DNA of 64,000 bases, taken from Marinobacter denitrificans (lineage in GTDB: Bacteria; Pseudomonadota; Gammaproteobacteria; Pseudomonadales; Oleiphilaceae). The notes below the pieces were generated by a model. It searched no databases. It was given only the letters and a program-made list of their open reading frames with translations, and had not been told where the DNA came from. Shown here in pieces: positions 1 through 8,898 of this stretch. The DNA is taken from NCBI RefSeq assembly GCF_008795955.1, contig NZ_VMHN01000003.1:186001-250000 (forward strand), read 5' to 3'. Position numbers and translations under genes: made by a program. Every line of letters begins with the position of its first letter. Position 1 is the stretch's first letter.

Positions 1-2
1 AA

Positions 3-527
3 ATACTGACTTACGCAAGGCTTGAGCAGGGCGGACCGGTCTTCGCGCTGCAGGAAACGTCGGTCTCGGACATCGTCCGCCAGGTGGTCAGCGAACAGCA
101 GATGACCCGGCCTGAGCACAGCATTGAGGCGGATATCGACGAAGAATCGGAGCGCTGGTCATTGTCGGATGTGGAGCCCCGGTACCTGCACCGGGCAATC
201 CAGAACCTGGTGGGCAATGCTGCTCGCTATGCCGCCCGGAATGTCAGGGTTCATTGCCAGTTTGATGAAGACAATTGCCGCATCGATGTTGAAGATGATG
301 GCCCGGGTATCCCGGAAGAGGACTGGGAAAAAGTGTTTACGGCCTTTGCGCGGCTGGATGACAGCCGCACCCGAACCTCGGGAGGTTATGGTCTTGGCTT
401 GTCCATCGTGAGAAGAATTCTGTATTGGCACGGCGGCCAGGCGTTCGTCAGCCGTAGTGACGAGCTGGGCGGTGCCCGGTTCAGTCTGGTATGGCCCCGT
501 AAGAAGCCTACGGAACACAGTCTGTAA
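3..527 (+). CDS. sensor histidine kinase, C-terminal part (truncated by window start)
   Basis: This is the C-terminal catalytic part of a two-component sensor kinase whose N-terminus lies outside the window. The open frame enters at base 3 with ILTYARLEQG, which resembles the segment that follows the phospho-acceptor helix in RstB/OmpR-partner kinases. The ATP-binding (HATPase_c) domain follows: an N box (NLVGNAARYA), a G1 box (DDGPGIPEED), an F box and a G2 box (GGYGLGLSIVRRI). The sensor, membrane segments and the phosphorylated histidine are not visible. The frame stops at 527 and a strong intrinsic terminator follows at 688-712, so it is probably the last gene of its operon, with the response regulator expected upstream. 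Identity beyond kinase is uncertain; RstB-like is the closest impression. Confidence 0.85.
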   Translation: MLTYARLEQGGPVFALQETSVSDIVRQVVSEQQMTRPEHSIEADIDEESERWSLSDVEPRYLHRAIQNLVGNAARYAARNVRVHCQFDEDNCRIDVEDDGPGIPEEDWEKVFTAFARLDDSRTRTSGGYGLGLSIVRRILYWHGGQAFVSRSDELGGARFSLVWPRKKPTEHSL

Positions 528-831
528 GCGAATTTGTGACGGGTTTCTCGGTGTCTCACCGGATGTAACAAACACGCAACACAACCACAACTGAAGGGCT
601 TCTCGATCAGCGGGATACTGTTTGTGTAAGGGATGACTTTTGAGGTTGTAGTTCTTACGAACTTTCCTTGTTTCATTCGTCATTTGAGGGCCGGTTTTCC
701 GGCCCTTTTTTTATGCTCGTCCCTGGAGCCCCCTCTTCCCCGGGCTTCTGCCCATAGCGTTCTCCCCCATCCTTTGAGAAGATTGCGGCATCAACAACAA
801 TGATGCAGATAACTCTGAAAGGACGCCTGAA
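528..831. other. intergenic stretch upstream of glpK
   Basis: This spacer of about 300 bases lies between the sensor kinase and glpK. Its only clear element is the intrinsic terminator at 688-712. Short reading frames on either strand here have no recognisable protein features. A ribosome binding site (GAAAGGA) sits just ahead of the glpK ATG. I saw no convincing promoter or operator for glpK. Confidence 0.6.
688..712 (+). terminator. intrinsic terminator after sensor kinase
   Basis: A perfect 7-bp GC-rich stem (GGGCCGG / CCGGCCC) encloses a TTTT loop and is followed directly by seven Ts. It points in the direction of the sensor kinase and separates it from glpK. Confidence 0.9.
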
Positions 832-2313
832 ATGACCCAGTACCTGCTCGCCATCGACCAGGGAACAACCAGCTCCCGCGCCATCGTGTTCGACGCAACC
901 GGCGCCTCTGTGGCTACTGCGCAACAGGAATTCCACCAGTATTTTCCCAAAGATGGTCAGGTTGAACATGATGCCCGTGAAATCTGGGACAGCACCCTGG
1001 TGGTTTGCCGCGAAGCGCTGAAAGAGTCGGGCCTCAGAGCGTCAGAACTGGCCGGTATCGGCATCACCAACCAGCGTGAAACCACGGTAATCTGGGATCG
1101 AAAAACCGGCGAGCCTATCCACCATGCCATTGTCTGGCAGGATCGACGCACGGCCTCAGTTTGTACAAAGCTCAAAGCCGATGACCACGAGAATACGGTT
1201 GTTGATCGCACGGGGTTGCTTATTGACCCTTATTTTTCCGCCACCAAGATCGCCTGGATACTGGATAACGTTGAAGGCGCGAGGGCCAGAGCCGAAGCAG
1301 GGGAACTTGCTTTCGGTACCGTCGACAGCTGGCTGTTGTGGAATCTCACGAGCGGCCGGTCGCACCGCACCGATGCCACCAACGCCTCCCGTACCGCGTT
1401 GTTCAATATCCACGAACAGCAGTGGGACGATGAATTGCTGACACTGTTCCGGGTCCCCCGCGAACTGCTACCCGAGGTGCTGGATTCGGCGGCGGACTTT
1501 GGCATCACCGACGAGCACTGGCTGGGCGCTCCCGTGCCGGTGGCGGGCATTGCCGGGGACCAGCATGCCGCTCTGGTCGGTCAGGCCTGTTTTGAGCCAG
1601 GCATGGCGAAGAGCACATACGGAACTGGCTGTTTTCTGATGCTGAATACGGGAGAGAAAGCGCTGCGTTCAGAAAACAGGCTGTTGACTACCATGGCCTA
1701 TCGCCTCAATGGCAAGCCCTGCTACGCAATGGAGGGCAGCATATTTGTTGCCGGGGCTGCCATGCAGTGGTTGCGGGACGGCCTCCGACTGATCAGTCAC
1801 GCCAGTGAGTCGTCTGCCTATGCGGCCAAGGTGGGGGTGGATAATGCGGTTTACCTGGTGCCAGCCTTTACCGGACTGGGCGCTCCGCACTGGGACCCTC
1901 ATGCCCGCGGAGCAATAATGGGACTGACCCGGGATACCGGCATTGGCGAAATCGTCACTGCCGGGCTGCAGTCCGTGTGCTACCAGACCAAGGATCTGAT
2001 ACGGGCGGTACTGAACGATGGGGCGTCCCTGCAGACATTACGCGTGGATGGCGGCATGGTGGTGAATGACTGGGTGATGCAGTTTCTGGCGGACATTCTG
2101 AACGTGTCAGTGGATCGCCCGAGGGTCACGGAAACCACAGCTCTGGGGGCTGCCTACCTGGCAGGCCTGCAGACAGGCGTTTATCAAAGTCTGGAGGAGA
2201 TAGCGCAGTTGTGGGCGCGTGAACGCCGTTTTGAGCCGGTGATGCAGCCGGCCCTGAGGGAAAGGCTCTACGCTGGCTGGCTGGATGCCGTCGAACGGGT
2301 CTGTAATAACTGA
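832..2313 (+). CDS. glpK: glycerol kinase GlpK
   Basis: ATP-dependent phosphorylation of glycerol to sn-glycerol 3-phosphate in the cytoplasm. At 493 residues it has the usual family length and shows the FGGY-kinase signatures: the phosphate loop DQGTTSSR near residue 10, the substrate region [15 protein letters not shown], and a C-terminal ATP-binding segment with DGGMVVND and [10 protein letters not shown]. The ATG is preceded by GAAAGGA at good spacing. No glpF, glpD or glpR lies beside it, so it stands apart from a glycerol operon in this window. Aligned from memory with E. coli GlpK, the loop carrying GGTR (fructose-1,6-bisphosphate inhibition) is shortened and changed to a segment reading [14 protein letters not shown], so that regulation is probably absent. 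Its stop codon lies inside a palindrome shared with the convergent ABC gene. Confidence 0.97.
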   Translation: MTQYLLAIDQGTTSSRAIVFDATGASVATAQQEFHQYFPKDGQVEHDAREIWDSTLVVCREALKESGLRASELAGIGITNQRETTVIWDRKTGEPIHHAIVWQDRRTASVCTKLKADDHENTVVDRTGLLIDPYFSATKIAWILDNVEGARARAEAGELAFGTVDSWLLWNLTSGRSHRTDATNASRTALFNIHEQQWDDELLTLFRVPRELLPEVLDSAADFGITDEHWLGAPVPVAGIAGDQHAALVGQACFEPGMAKSTYGTGCFLMLNTGEKALRSENRLLTTMAYRLNGKPCYAMEGSIFVAGAAMQWLRDGLRLISHASESSAYAAKVGVDNAVYLVPAFTGLGAPHWDPHARGAIMGLTRDTGIGEIVTAGLQSVCYQTKDLIRAVLNDGASLQTLRVDGGMVVNDWVMQFLADILNVSVDRPRVTETTALGAAYLAGLQTGVYQSLEEIAQLWARERRFEPVMQPALRERLYAGWLDAVERVCNN

Positions 2314-2336
2314 ACCGGTAAAGGATGCCCGGTTCA
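2311..2336. terminator. palindrome spanning both stop codons of glpK and the ABC ATPase gene
   Basis: A perfect 8-base inverted repeat (TGAACCGG / CCGGTTCA) around a 10-base loop. The left arm begins with the glpK TGA, and the right arm ends with the complement of the TGA of the minus-strand gene. There is no T tract on either side, so it may be a weak bidirectional terminator or an mRNA 3'-end stabiliser. Confidence 0.5.
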
Positions 2337-3404
2337 GACCCGCTCGAACGCGATCAGATGGTCGGCTTCAACCCGCACCGGTACAAGTTCGCCCAGATAA
2401 AAGTCCAGGTGGCTACGGAACAGCGCTTCGAATTCGGTGTCTTCCGAGCAACGGAACCGATAGAGAGTTGAGGTGCCGGCAAAGGTCTTTTCCACAACCC
2501 GGGGTTTCAGGTCCGACTCCGCATCATAAACAATGTCATCCGGGCGAATCAGTACATCTACCAGGGTGCCGGGCTTCCACTTGTACGCCCGGTTACCGCG
2601 GATGACCCCAAGCTCAGATTCTATCGTATCGGGCCCCAGCGTTTTCCCGGGTATGAATCCGCCCTGACCAACAAAGCCGGCCACAAAGCGATTGGCAGGC
2701 TCATGATAAAGGTTATAGGGCACATCCCATTGCTGGATGCCGCCATCCTTCAGAACCGCCACCTGATCACACATCGCGAAGGCTTCCTGTTGGTCATGGG
2801 TGACCAGAATGGCGCTGATGCCGAGGGTTTTCAGGATTTCCCTGACGTCGAGGCTGAGCCGGCGACGAAGGTCTGCATCCAGGTTCGAGAACGGCTCGTC
2901 CAGCAGGATCAGTGTCGGCTCGGGAGCCAGCGCCCGGGCAAGCGCCACACGTTGCTGCTGGCCACCGGAAAGTTCGTGGGGATAGCTTCCTGCAAGGTCC
3001 TGAAGATGAACCAGTTGCAGCAGTTCCATGACCTTCTGGCGCTTTTCTTTCCGGTCTTCGTTACGCAGGCCGAATCCCACATTTTCGGCAATCGTCAGGT
3101 GGGGAAAGAGGGCGTAGTCCTGAAACACCATGCCGATACGCCGCTTTTCCGGCGCCAGGGTGCGGCCGGGAAGACTGATAGAACTGGACTGTAGGCGAAT
3201 CTCACCGGTATTGATGGGCAGAAACCCGGCCAGCGCCCGCAGAATGGTGCTTTTACCGCAGCCACTGGGACCCAGCAGGCAGCCGATGTCGCCGTGGCTG
3301 AGAGCAAAGCTGACGTCCTTCACAACAGAGCCGTCACCATAGCCGCAGGAGAGGTTGTTTACTTCCAGCAGCCAGTCGGCGGGCTGTACCAGGCTTTCGC
3401 TCAT
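2334..3404 (-). CDS. ABC transporter ATP-binding protein, FbpC/PotA type
   Basis: Cytoplasmic ATPase subunit of an importer, 356 residues. Visible are Walker A (GPSGCGKST, residues 45-53), the Q-loop (Q95), the signature LSGGQQQR (145-152), Walker B with the catalytic glutamate (LILLDEP, 165-171) and the switch histidine (THDQQEAF, H204). About 140 residues follow that fit a TOBE regulatory domain, as in ferric-iron, sulfate and polyamine importers. No permease or binding protein lies nearby, so the substrate cannot be assigned. It starts four bases after the argF stop and is probably co-transcribed with argF. FbpC-like is the best family guess. Confidence 0.85.
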   Translation of the reverse strand: MSESLVQPADWLLEVNNLSCGYGDGSVVKDVSFALSHGDIGCLLGPSGCGKSTILRALAGFLPINTGEIRLQSSSISLPGRTLAPEKRRIGMVFQDYALFPHLTIAENVGFGLRNEDRKEKRQKVMELLQLVHLQDLAGSYPHELSGGQQQRVALARALAPEPTLILLDEPFSNLDADLRRRLSLDVREILKTLGISAILVTHDQQEAFAMCDQVAVLKDGGIQQWDVPYNLYHEPANRFVAGFVGQGGFIPGKTLGPDTIESELGVIRGNRAYKWKPGTLVDVLIRPDDIVYDAESDLKPRVVEKTFAGTSTLYRFRCSEDTEFEALFRSHLDFYLGELVPVRVEADHLIAFERV

Positions 3405-3408
3405 CCAG

Positions 3409-4323
3409 TCAGTCCAGTCGATTGAGTATCAGAAACTCGAGCAATGCTTTCTGGGCATGCAGGCGATTTTCGGCTTCGTCCCAGACGACGGAGCGCGGAT
3501 GCTCCATCATGTCTGCTGAGATCTCCTCACCGCGATGGGCAGGCAGGCAATGCATGAACAAGGCGTCCTTGTCTGCCAGCTTCATCAGTTCAGGGTTGAT
3601 CTGATAATTGCGGAAAGCCTTCTCCCGCGCTTTCTGCTCATCTTCCTGACCCATGGAGGCCCATACATCGGTGACCAGCAGGTCCGCGCCTTTGGCGGCC
3701 TCAGCCGGATCACGAACAATGGAGACATGCTGTCCCTGGTCTTCGATCAGCCTGTTGTCGGGTTCATAACCTTCCGGGCAGGCGACACGAAGGTTGAATC
3801 CGAACTGTGCGGCGGCATTGATATAGGACTGGCACATGTTATTGCCGTCGCCGATCCAGGCCACGGTGCCGCCGCGTATACTGCCGCGATGTTCACGGTA
3901 GGTCTGCATGTCCGCCAGCAGTTGGCAGGGGTGGAAGTCGTCTGTGAGCGCATTGATGACGGGAGCTCTCGACGCTGCCGCAAACTTCTCTACAGTGCTG
4001 TGAGCGAAAGTGCGGATCATTACCGCATCCACCATGCTCGAGATAACGATGGCAGAATCTTCAATGGGCTCTCCGCGGCCAAGCTGGGTGTCGCGGGGGG
4101 ACAGGAAGAGGGCGGCGCCACCGAGTTGTGTCATACCGGCTTCAAAAGAAACCCGGGTGCGGGTGGAGGATTTCTCGAAGATCATGGCAAGAACCCGGTT
4201 CTTCAGAGTTTCCCGTACGGTTCCCTGGCGCCACTCCGTGCGGAGCCGGGTGCCGTGATCCAGCAGTTGCTCGAGTTCGTCCGAGCTCAGGTCATTGAGT
4301 GTGAGAAAATGTCTTGCTGCCAT
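3409..4323 (-). CDS. argF: ornithine carbamoyltransferase
   Basis: Catalyses carbamoyl phosphate + ornithine to citrulline in arginine biosynthesis. The 304 residues carry the carbamoyl-phosphate loop STRTR (53-57), HPCQ (131-134), the ornithine-side SMG motif (WASMGQE, about 221-227) and HCLP (258-261). These distinguish it from aspartate carbamoyltransferase. The ATG at 4321-4323 follows an AAGGG ribosome site. It is the first gene of a likely two-gene unit with the ABC ATPase. The upstream spacer is shared divergently with grxD; I could not pick out an arginine-repressor box there. Confidence 0.96.
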   Translation of the reverse strand: MAARHFLTLNDLSSDELEQLLDHGTRLRTEWRQGTVRETLKNRVLAMIFEKSSTRTRVSFEAGMTQLGGAALFLSPRDTQLGRGEPIEDSAIVISSMVDAVMIRTFAHSTVEKFAAASRAPVINALTDDFHPCQLLADMQTYREHRGSIRGGTVAWIGDGNNMCQSYINAAAQFGFNLRVACPEGYEPDNRLIEDQGQHVSIVRDPAEAAKGADLLVTDVWASMGQEDEQKAREKAFRNYQINPELMKLADKDALFMHCLPAHRGEEISADMMEHPRSVVWDEAENRLHAQKALLEFLILNRLD

Positions 4324-4650
4324 GCGATGGCCCTTAGTTAATCGATAACCCTGTCTTTGATTTCCGGGGCATGTTCGTGGTTACAACCGGCCCGCGCAGT
4401 CATTGTCCTGGAACGACAACACGCCAGCTTGCGGCGAAAGTCGCACTGGCGGGATTCAAAGACGGGGGTTGCCTGGCTGCCTGAAAGACAGGGGCTCAAG
4501 TCTAGCCCGTCGGGGGGCTGAAGACAACGCCAGGGGCCGGGCGGTTGCGTTGGATCAATACCAGTGTTTGGTGCCAATGCCGGGACGTGTACAATGGAAC
4601 CAGTCAGGTGGCCGCAAGGCAATCCCGTTTTCAATGAGAGGTACGTATCC
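4324..4650. other. divergent argF/grxD spacer
   Basis: About 330 bases between two divergent genes. I see no convincing coding frame; the short frames here lack protein-like composition. It should hold promoters for both genes. The clearest candidate is a -35/-10 pair for grxD at 4568-4595. Confidence 0.5.
4568..4595 (+). promoter_or_regulatory. candidate sigma-70 promoter for grxD
   Basis: TTGGTG and TACAAT are separated by 16 bases and lie about 55 bases ahead of the grxD start. The -35 has two mismatches and the -10 has one. This is a prediction by eye only. Confidence 0.35.
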
Positions 4651-4977
4651 ATGGATATCAACGAAACTATCAAGAGCCAGCTCGAGGAAAACCCCATTAT
4701 CCTTTACATGAAGGGTACACCTCAGGCCCCACAGTGTGGCTTCTCCGCCAAGACCGTTCAGGCCCTGATGGCCTGTGGCGAGCGGTTTGCCTTCGTGAAT
4801 ATTCTCGACAATCAGGAATTGCGTGAAGGCCTGAAGGTCTACTCAAGCTGGCCGACCTATCCACAGCTTTATATCAGCGGCGAGCTGGTAGGTGGCTGCG
4901 ATATCATTCTGGAAATGTCCGAGAGTGGTGAGCTGGCCGAGCAGGTCAAGGCTGCTGCCAAGCAGGCCGAAGCCTGA
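4651..4977 (+). CDS. grxD: monothiol CGFS glutaredoxin GrxD
   Basis: Monothiol glutaredoxin (Grx4 class) that binds and delivers [2Fe-2S] clusters with glutathione and BolA-type partners. The 108-residue protein starts MDINETIKSQ and has the diagnostic CGFS active site at residues 29-32, the WPTYPQLYI segment with its cis-proline, and a C-terminal GGCDI motif. The frame remains open 29 codons upstream, but the ATG at 4651 has a GAGAGG ribosome site and matches the family N-terminus. It converges on the TonB-like gene with a 16-base gap. YgfZ, another Fe-S-related factor, lies further right in the window but is not adjacent. Confidence 0.95.
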   Translation: MDINETIKSQLEENPIILYMKGTPQAPQCGFSAKTVQALMACGERFAFVNILDNQELREGLKVYSSWPTYPQLYISGELVGGCDIILEMSESGELAEQVKAAAKQAEA

Positions 4978-4993
4978 GAAACCCTCGTTTAGT

Positions 4994-5740
4994 TTAAAGG
5001 CGTTCCGGGGTGAAAATCAGTTCAACCCGGAAACGCTGCCTTCCTGAATGATCCTGCGGTGGTTCGGGGTACGGGCTGGCAAGCAACGCCGCCTGGTACA
5101 CAGCCTTGTCAATCTCCTGAAATCCCGTTGACTGAGTTACCTTCGCACTAGTCAGCGCACCGCTGGGCATAAGCTGTAATTCCAGCTCCATGGTTACCGG
5201 CTGCTTGATGCGATGGCTGGAAGGAACCGGGCGTTTGTCCAGCTCCTTGCCGACCCGGGCCGCCAGACGTGCGAGATATGGGTCGGTTTCCTGCACTGAA
5301 CGGCTGATCTGTGTTATCGGTTCTGGTTCTGTCTCTGGCTCAACAGCCGCCTCCGGCTTGCCCGCGGTTGAGGCGACGGATGAACGGGAAGGCGTGGATT
5401 GGTCTGCAGGCTCGGGAGAGGGGCGTTCCGGTGGTGAAGGTCTTGAAGGTTCATCCGGGGGTATGTCGTGATTACGGGGTGAGTCCAGGGCCACAATTTC
5501 GGGTCGGGTAGCGGATTGGTTGTCGCTGGGCCGTGCCGCTGCGCTGGCAATGTTCTCGGGCGAGGCCTCGCTGTCGGGGCTAATCAGCTCTACCCGCACG
5601 GTCCGACGGTGGGATTCCATCTCGGGGAGCGTGAAGGGCAGCGCTGACATCACCAGGGTATGGAGCAGCAAGGCAATCGATATTGCTAGGGTAATCCGGT
5701 ACTTTCCCGGAAGACCGGTAACACTGCCATGCTCCAGCAT
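4994..5740 (-). CDS. TonB-family energy-transducer-like protein
   Basis: Predicted inner-membrane protein of 248 residues with TonB architecture. It has a short cytoplasmic tail, one membrane helix at about residues 15-37, and a long Pro/Ser/Glu-rich periplasmic linker (about 60-150). The C-terminal TonB-like domain has strands ending GALTSAKVTQSTGF...YQAALLASPYPEPP and RFRVELIFTP. I chose the ATG at 5740, which begins 10 bases after the stop of the DUF1631 gene; an upstream ATG at 5803 would overlap that gene. No ExbB/ExbD or TonB-dependent receptor is nearby. It could be a TonB paralogue or a TolA/TonB-like cell-envelope protein, and co-transcription with the DUF1631 gene is likely. Confidence 0.75.
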   Translation of the reverse strand: MLEHGSVTGLPGKYRITLAISIALLLHTLVMSALPFTLPEMESHRRTVRVELISPDSEASPENIASAAARPSDNQSATRPEIVALDSPRNHDIPPDEPSRPSPPERPSPEPADQSTPSRSSVASTAGKPEAAVEPETEPEPITQISRSVQETDPYLARLAARVGKELDKRPVPSSHRIKQPVTMELELQLMPSGALTSAKVTQSTGFQEIDKAVYQAALLASPYPEPPQDHSGRQRFRVELIFTPERL

Positions 5741-5750
5741 TGATGCCAGC

Positions 5751-7985
5751 TTACCCCGCCTTACTCCGCAAAGTGCCCACAACGGCGTCCAGCGCCCGGT
5801 CAATCAGCGCGCCTTGCTCAAGTACGGTCAGGCGCCCGCGCCGCATTTCATGAGCAAGATCGGTACGGGATTTCTCAATAACCTTGAGGCCCATGCGGTT
5901 AACGAAAACGAAGCAGTCGGCCTCTTCGATAATCGCAGATAGCTTGCAGCGGAAACTGGCTCCGTTAACCAGATTGAATTCCACCCAGTTACCAATTTCA
6001 ATAGCATCTATCTGCGCGACGAACTCGGCAATTGCAGCCTCTTCCAGCTCCTGTTGCCTTTGTATGGCGGTCTGGTGGCTGATAGGGAGCTCGTCCTCGT
6101 CTTCAGGTTCCTCCGGGGGAGAGTCTTCCATGGCTTCTGCAAGCGCATTGGCGCGGAAAGCCTCGGTCAACTCATGCTTGAGGTCCGACATCATTTCATC
6201 CAGCTTGGATGAATTGTAGGAAACTTCCTCAAGGCCGGCTCTCAGCGATTTCAGCAGTCCCGGTACCACCCGCACCCACTGGTCCCGCTCTTCGTCGTCC
6301 TGATGGGGGTGCAGGCACCAGATCAGGTCGTCTACGACCCGGACCGTCTGAGGCCAGCGATGCTCCACGTCATCCCTCAGGTAGGCCAAGAACATTACCC
6401 GGCTCCAACCGTTCAACAGAATATTTCGCACCGGTTCCTGAAGCTTGTAACGCGCCAGCTTTTTCTGGAGTAGTTCGTCTACGGTTTCCTGGGCTTTCTG
6501 GGATTTGATCCGGCCGCGCTCGGACTCCCGGGTGCGTTGCTCCACCAGGGAGGACTTGCGATTCTCTCTGGCGAGGAACTGTTCAAATTCGTCACAAAGG
6601 GTTTCGAACAGGGTTACGTCTCCGTCGAATTCGTTCAGGATACGGGCAACCACCGCATGAATCTGCTCATACAGTTTGTCCCTGGCTTTTTCGTCGCTTT
6701 CACTCCAGCCGATGCCGGCCCTGGCAAGCGAGTTAAGCAGGCGGCGGGCAGGGTGAGTGGCTTTGCTGAAGAACGTCTTGTCCTTGATCACCACTTTGAG
6801 AATAGGAATCTGTAGCCGGCTGATCAGCACCTGTACCGGTGCGGACAGGTTGTAATCGTCGAGGATGAACTCGAACAGCATGGACACCAGATTGATCAGG
6901 TCCTCGTCCATTTCGTTCAGCGCGGGCTTCTTGCCATCACTGGTATTTTCGGCCCGGGATAGTAATTGTTGGACAACCTGATACAGGTCGACCATCACCG
7001 GCTCGCCGGCACTCAGGTTACCGCTTACCTGCTCCCCCGGAGGTTGCTGGGGAAGCGATCCCAGCAGGCTGGCGAGTTCTGCGCCGCCAATCACATGAAC
7101 GTTCGGATCAGACGCGCGGGGCGGAATGCCGGAATTAGCGCGCTGATGCGCGAGCATCTGCCGGATTTGCTCGAACATCGCACCTTCGTGGTGCCCTTGC
7201 TGGCCACTGGCGGCAGGCGCCGATTCACCACCAGTCGCTTCGCCGGACGTGGTGCCAGGGGCCGAGCTGTCCTGTTGCTTGCCGGCTTTACCGTGGTAGC
7301 GGAAATTGGGGATGACGCCGGCCTGGATCAGTATCCGGTTGGCTTCATCCAGCAACATGCCAAGGTTGGATACCACGTAACGGTCAAACTGCTTGAGCAG
7401 GATCAGACGCTCGCGAATCTGAATCTCGAGGGCCTGAATGGCTTCCACGAAGGCACTGCAAAGGTGCTCGGGGGCCATGGGGTTGACGGGCACGTCTTCA
7501 CTGGCGCCCGGATAGACAACACTGAATCGGGTTTGCAGTTGAAGCAGTGGGCCCTGGAAGTGCGCCTTGGACTTGGTAATCATGGCGTTGAGCGCAACCT
7601 GTTCTTCCAGGTCGTCGTCGCCCACCAGAGACAGGCTATCTGAGTTGGTCTGGCTGGCCAGGCTTTCGTCTGCCGCTACGCTGCCGCTGCGAGGCGGGTT
7701 TGCAAACAACTGTGCAACCGCATTCTGGAAGTGGCGTTCGACACCCTTCCGTTTGATGCGGATTTCGCGCATGGCTTCAAAATAGCGGTTCTGCTCGTTG
7801 TTGCTTCTGGCATTATTTGCCAGCTCGAACAGCGAGTCATCAACCGCGTCAAATGCACCCTGCAACAAATCTCCCAGTCCGGCAACGACAGTGTCACGGA
7901 TACGGACCACCTGTGCAGGTACGGGATTCGAACTCCCAGCCTCCCGGTGCTCGCGGAGATAATGTATGCCGGACTGCTTATTCAT
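5751..7985 (-). CDS. DUF1631 family protein
   Basis: A large soluble protein of about 744 residues matching the DUF1631 family of gammaproteobacteria. It is mostly helical. There is a low-complexity Gly/Ser/Ala/Gln linker around residues 235-275, and an acidic stretch near residues 640-655 (EEPEDEDELP) precedes a compact C-terminal region (EIGNWVEFNL...FVFVNRMGLKV) that looks like a small beta-rich domain. No catalytic motif or membrane segment is evident. The ATG at 7985 is chosen over the one at 8009 because CAGGAG lies eight bases upstream. It probably heads a two-gene unit with the TonB-like gene. Its function is not known to me. Confidence 0.8.
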   Translation of the reverse strand: MNKQSGIHYLREHREAGSSNPVPAQVVRIRDTVVAGLGDLLQGAFDAVDDSLFELANNARSNNEQNRYFEAMREIRIKRKGVERHFQNAVAQLFANPPRSGSVAADESLASQTNSDSLSLVGDDDLEEQVALNAMITKSKAHFQGPLLQLQTRFSVVYPGASEDVPVNPMAPEHLCSAFVEAIQALEIQIRERLILLKQFDRYVVSNLGMLLDEANRILIQAGVIPNFRYHGKAGKQQDSSAPGTTSGEATGGESAPAASGQQGHHEGAMFEQIRQMLAHQRANSGIPPRASDPNVHVIGGAELASLLGSLPQQPPGEQVSGNLSAGEPVMVDLYQVVQQLLSRAENTSDGKKPALNEMDEDLINLVSMLFEFILDDYNLSAPVQVLISRLQIPILKVVIKDKTFFSKATHPARRLLNSLARAGIGWSESDEKARDKLYEQIHAVVARILNEFDGDVTLFETLCDEFEQFLARENRKSSLVEQRTRESERGRIKSQKAQETVDELLQKKLARYKLQEPVRNILLNGWSRVMFLAYLRDDVEHRWPQTVRVVDDLIWCLHPHQDDEERDQWVRVVPGLLKSLRAGLEEVSYNSSKLDEMMSDLKHELTEAFRANALAEAMEDSPPEEPEDEDELPISHQTAIQRQQELEEAAIAEFVAQIDAIEIGNWVEFNLVNGASFRCKLSAIIEEADCFVFVNRMGLKVIEKSRTDLAHEMRRGRLTVLEQGALIDRALDAVVGTLRSKAG

Positions 7986-8111
7986 GGCCGACTCCTGTGT
8001 GCGCCTCAACCGGATACATGACCGAGCTTAATACTGTGTTTATTGGTTATACGTTAAATCTACCTCATTTTAACACTTGGTAACATGACCAAATGCTAAC
8101 TGAGCCTATAA

Positions 8112-8146
8112 ATAAAAAAATTCCGGGATACCTGAAGGCACCCCGG
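8112..8146 (-). terminator. intrinsic terminator after the YohC/Yip1 gene
   Basis: On the minus strand a 10-bp stem with two G-U pairs and a TTCA tetraloop is followed by AA and then a run of seven Ts. It ends transcription of the minus-strand membrane-protein gene that stops at 8173. Confidence 0.85.
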
Positions 8147-8172
8147 TTTTCAGAAGATCGTATTGGCGCGCG

Positions 8173-8775
8173 TCAGCTTACATATACCGGGCCAATACCC
8201 ACACTCCATATCACAACGGTAATGGCCAGCAGACCAACAAACATGACTAGTCCAACCGTCAGCACGGCAGAGGCGAACATGAATCCGCGATCTTCGGGTA
8301 TTTTCATCAGGATCGGTAACCCTTCATAAAGCAGGTAGACAGCATAGGCAACGGCAATCAGGCCCACGACCATGTTTACCCAAATGTTGGGATACACCGC
8401 AGCTATGCCCAGCAAAAATACCGGCGTTGCCGTATAGGCTGCCAACGTAACGCCTCTCGGATTACTGTCCTTGACTTCGTATGTTGCGGCAAAAAAATCG
8501 ATGAATCGGCCAATAATATAAATGCCTGTCAGCATGGCCAGATAAAAGAGGGCAGTCAGCTGCAGGGCGCTGGTAGTTGTCAGTCTGATAACCTGGCCGT
8601 CACCGATTTGCCAGCCGACCTGTGTGCTGCCGTAGAAGCCGGCAATGGCCGGGATGAGTCCCAGCAACAGAACATGGCCCAAGTAAAGCCTGCCAAGGGA
8701 TTCCGGCTCATTACGAATGGCTTCCCATTCACGATCCGGGTGCGTAAGCAGACCCAGGGTATGGGTTAGACTCAT
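8173..8775 (-). CDS. yohC: YohC-like Yip1 family inner-membrane protein
   Basis: A 200-residue integral membrane protein resembling E. coli YohC: the N-terminus MSLTHTLGLLTHPDREW and the GSTQVGW segment align with it from memory. About five hydrophobic segments follow (near 30-48, 68-90, 105-128, 130-155 and 170-195). The ATG at 8775 has CAGGAGT seven bases upstream and is preferred to the ATG at 8793. The gene ends before a strong terminator at 8112-8146. Two small hairpins (8846-8863 and 8870-8886) lie in the spacer behind the next gene upstream. The molecular role of this family in bacteria is not established. Confidence 0.8.
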   Translation of the reverse strand: MSLTHTLGLLTHPDREWEAIRNEPESLGRLYLGHVLLLGLIPAIAGFYGSTQVGWQIGDGQVIRLTTTSALQLTALFYLAMLTGIYIIGRFIDFFAATYEVKDSNPRGVTLAAYTATPVFLLGIAAVYPNIWVNMVVGLIAVAYAVYLLYEGLPILMKIPEDRGFMFASAVLTVGLVMFVGLLAITVVIWSVGIGPVYVS

Positions 8776-8898
8776 GGACGTACTCCTGTTCATTATTGTT
8801 ATATCTCAAGCCTTCAGTTTTGGTGGGAAAGGCTTTTCGGTCAAGGGAAAGATTAAACTTTCCTATTTCTAACAGAATTGCTGTTATAACCGGATAGC

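Noticed and set aside
4564..4650. 29-residue N-terminal extension of GrxD
   Set aside because: The ATG at 4651 has a ribosome site and gives the family N-terminus; the extension overlaps the candidate promoter region.
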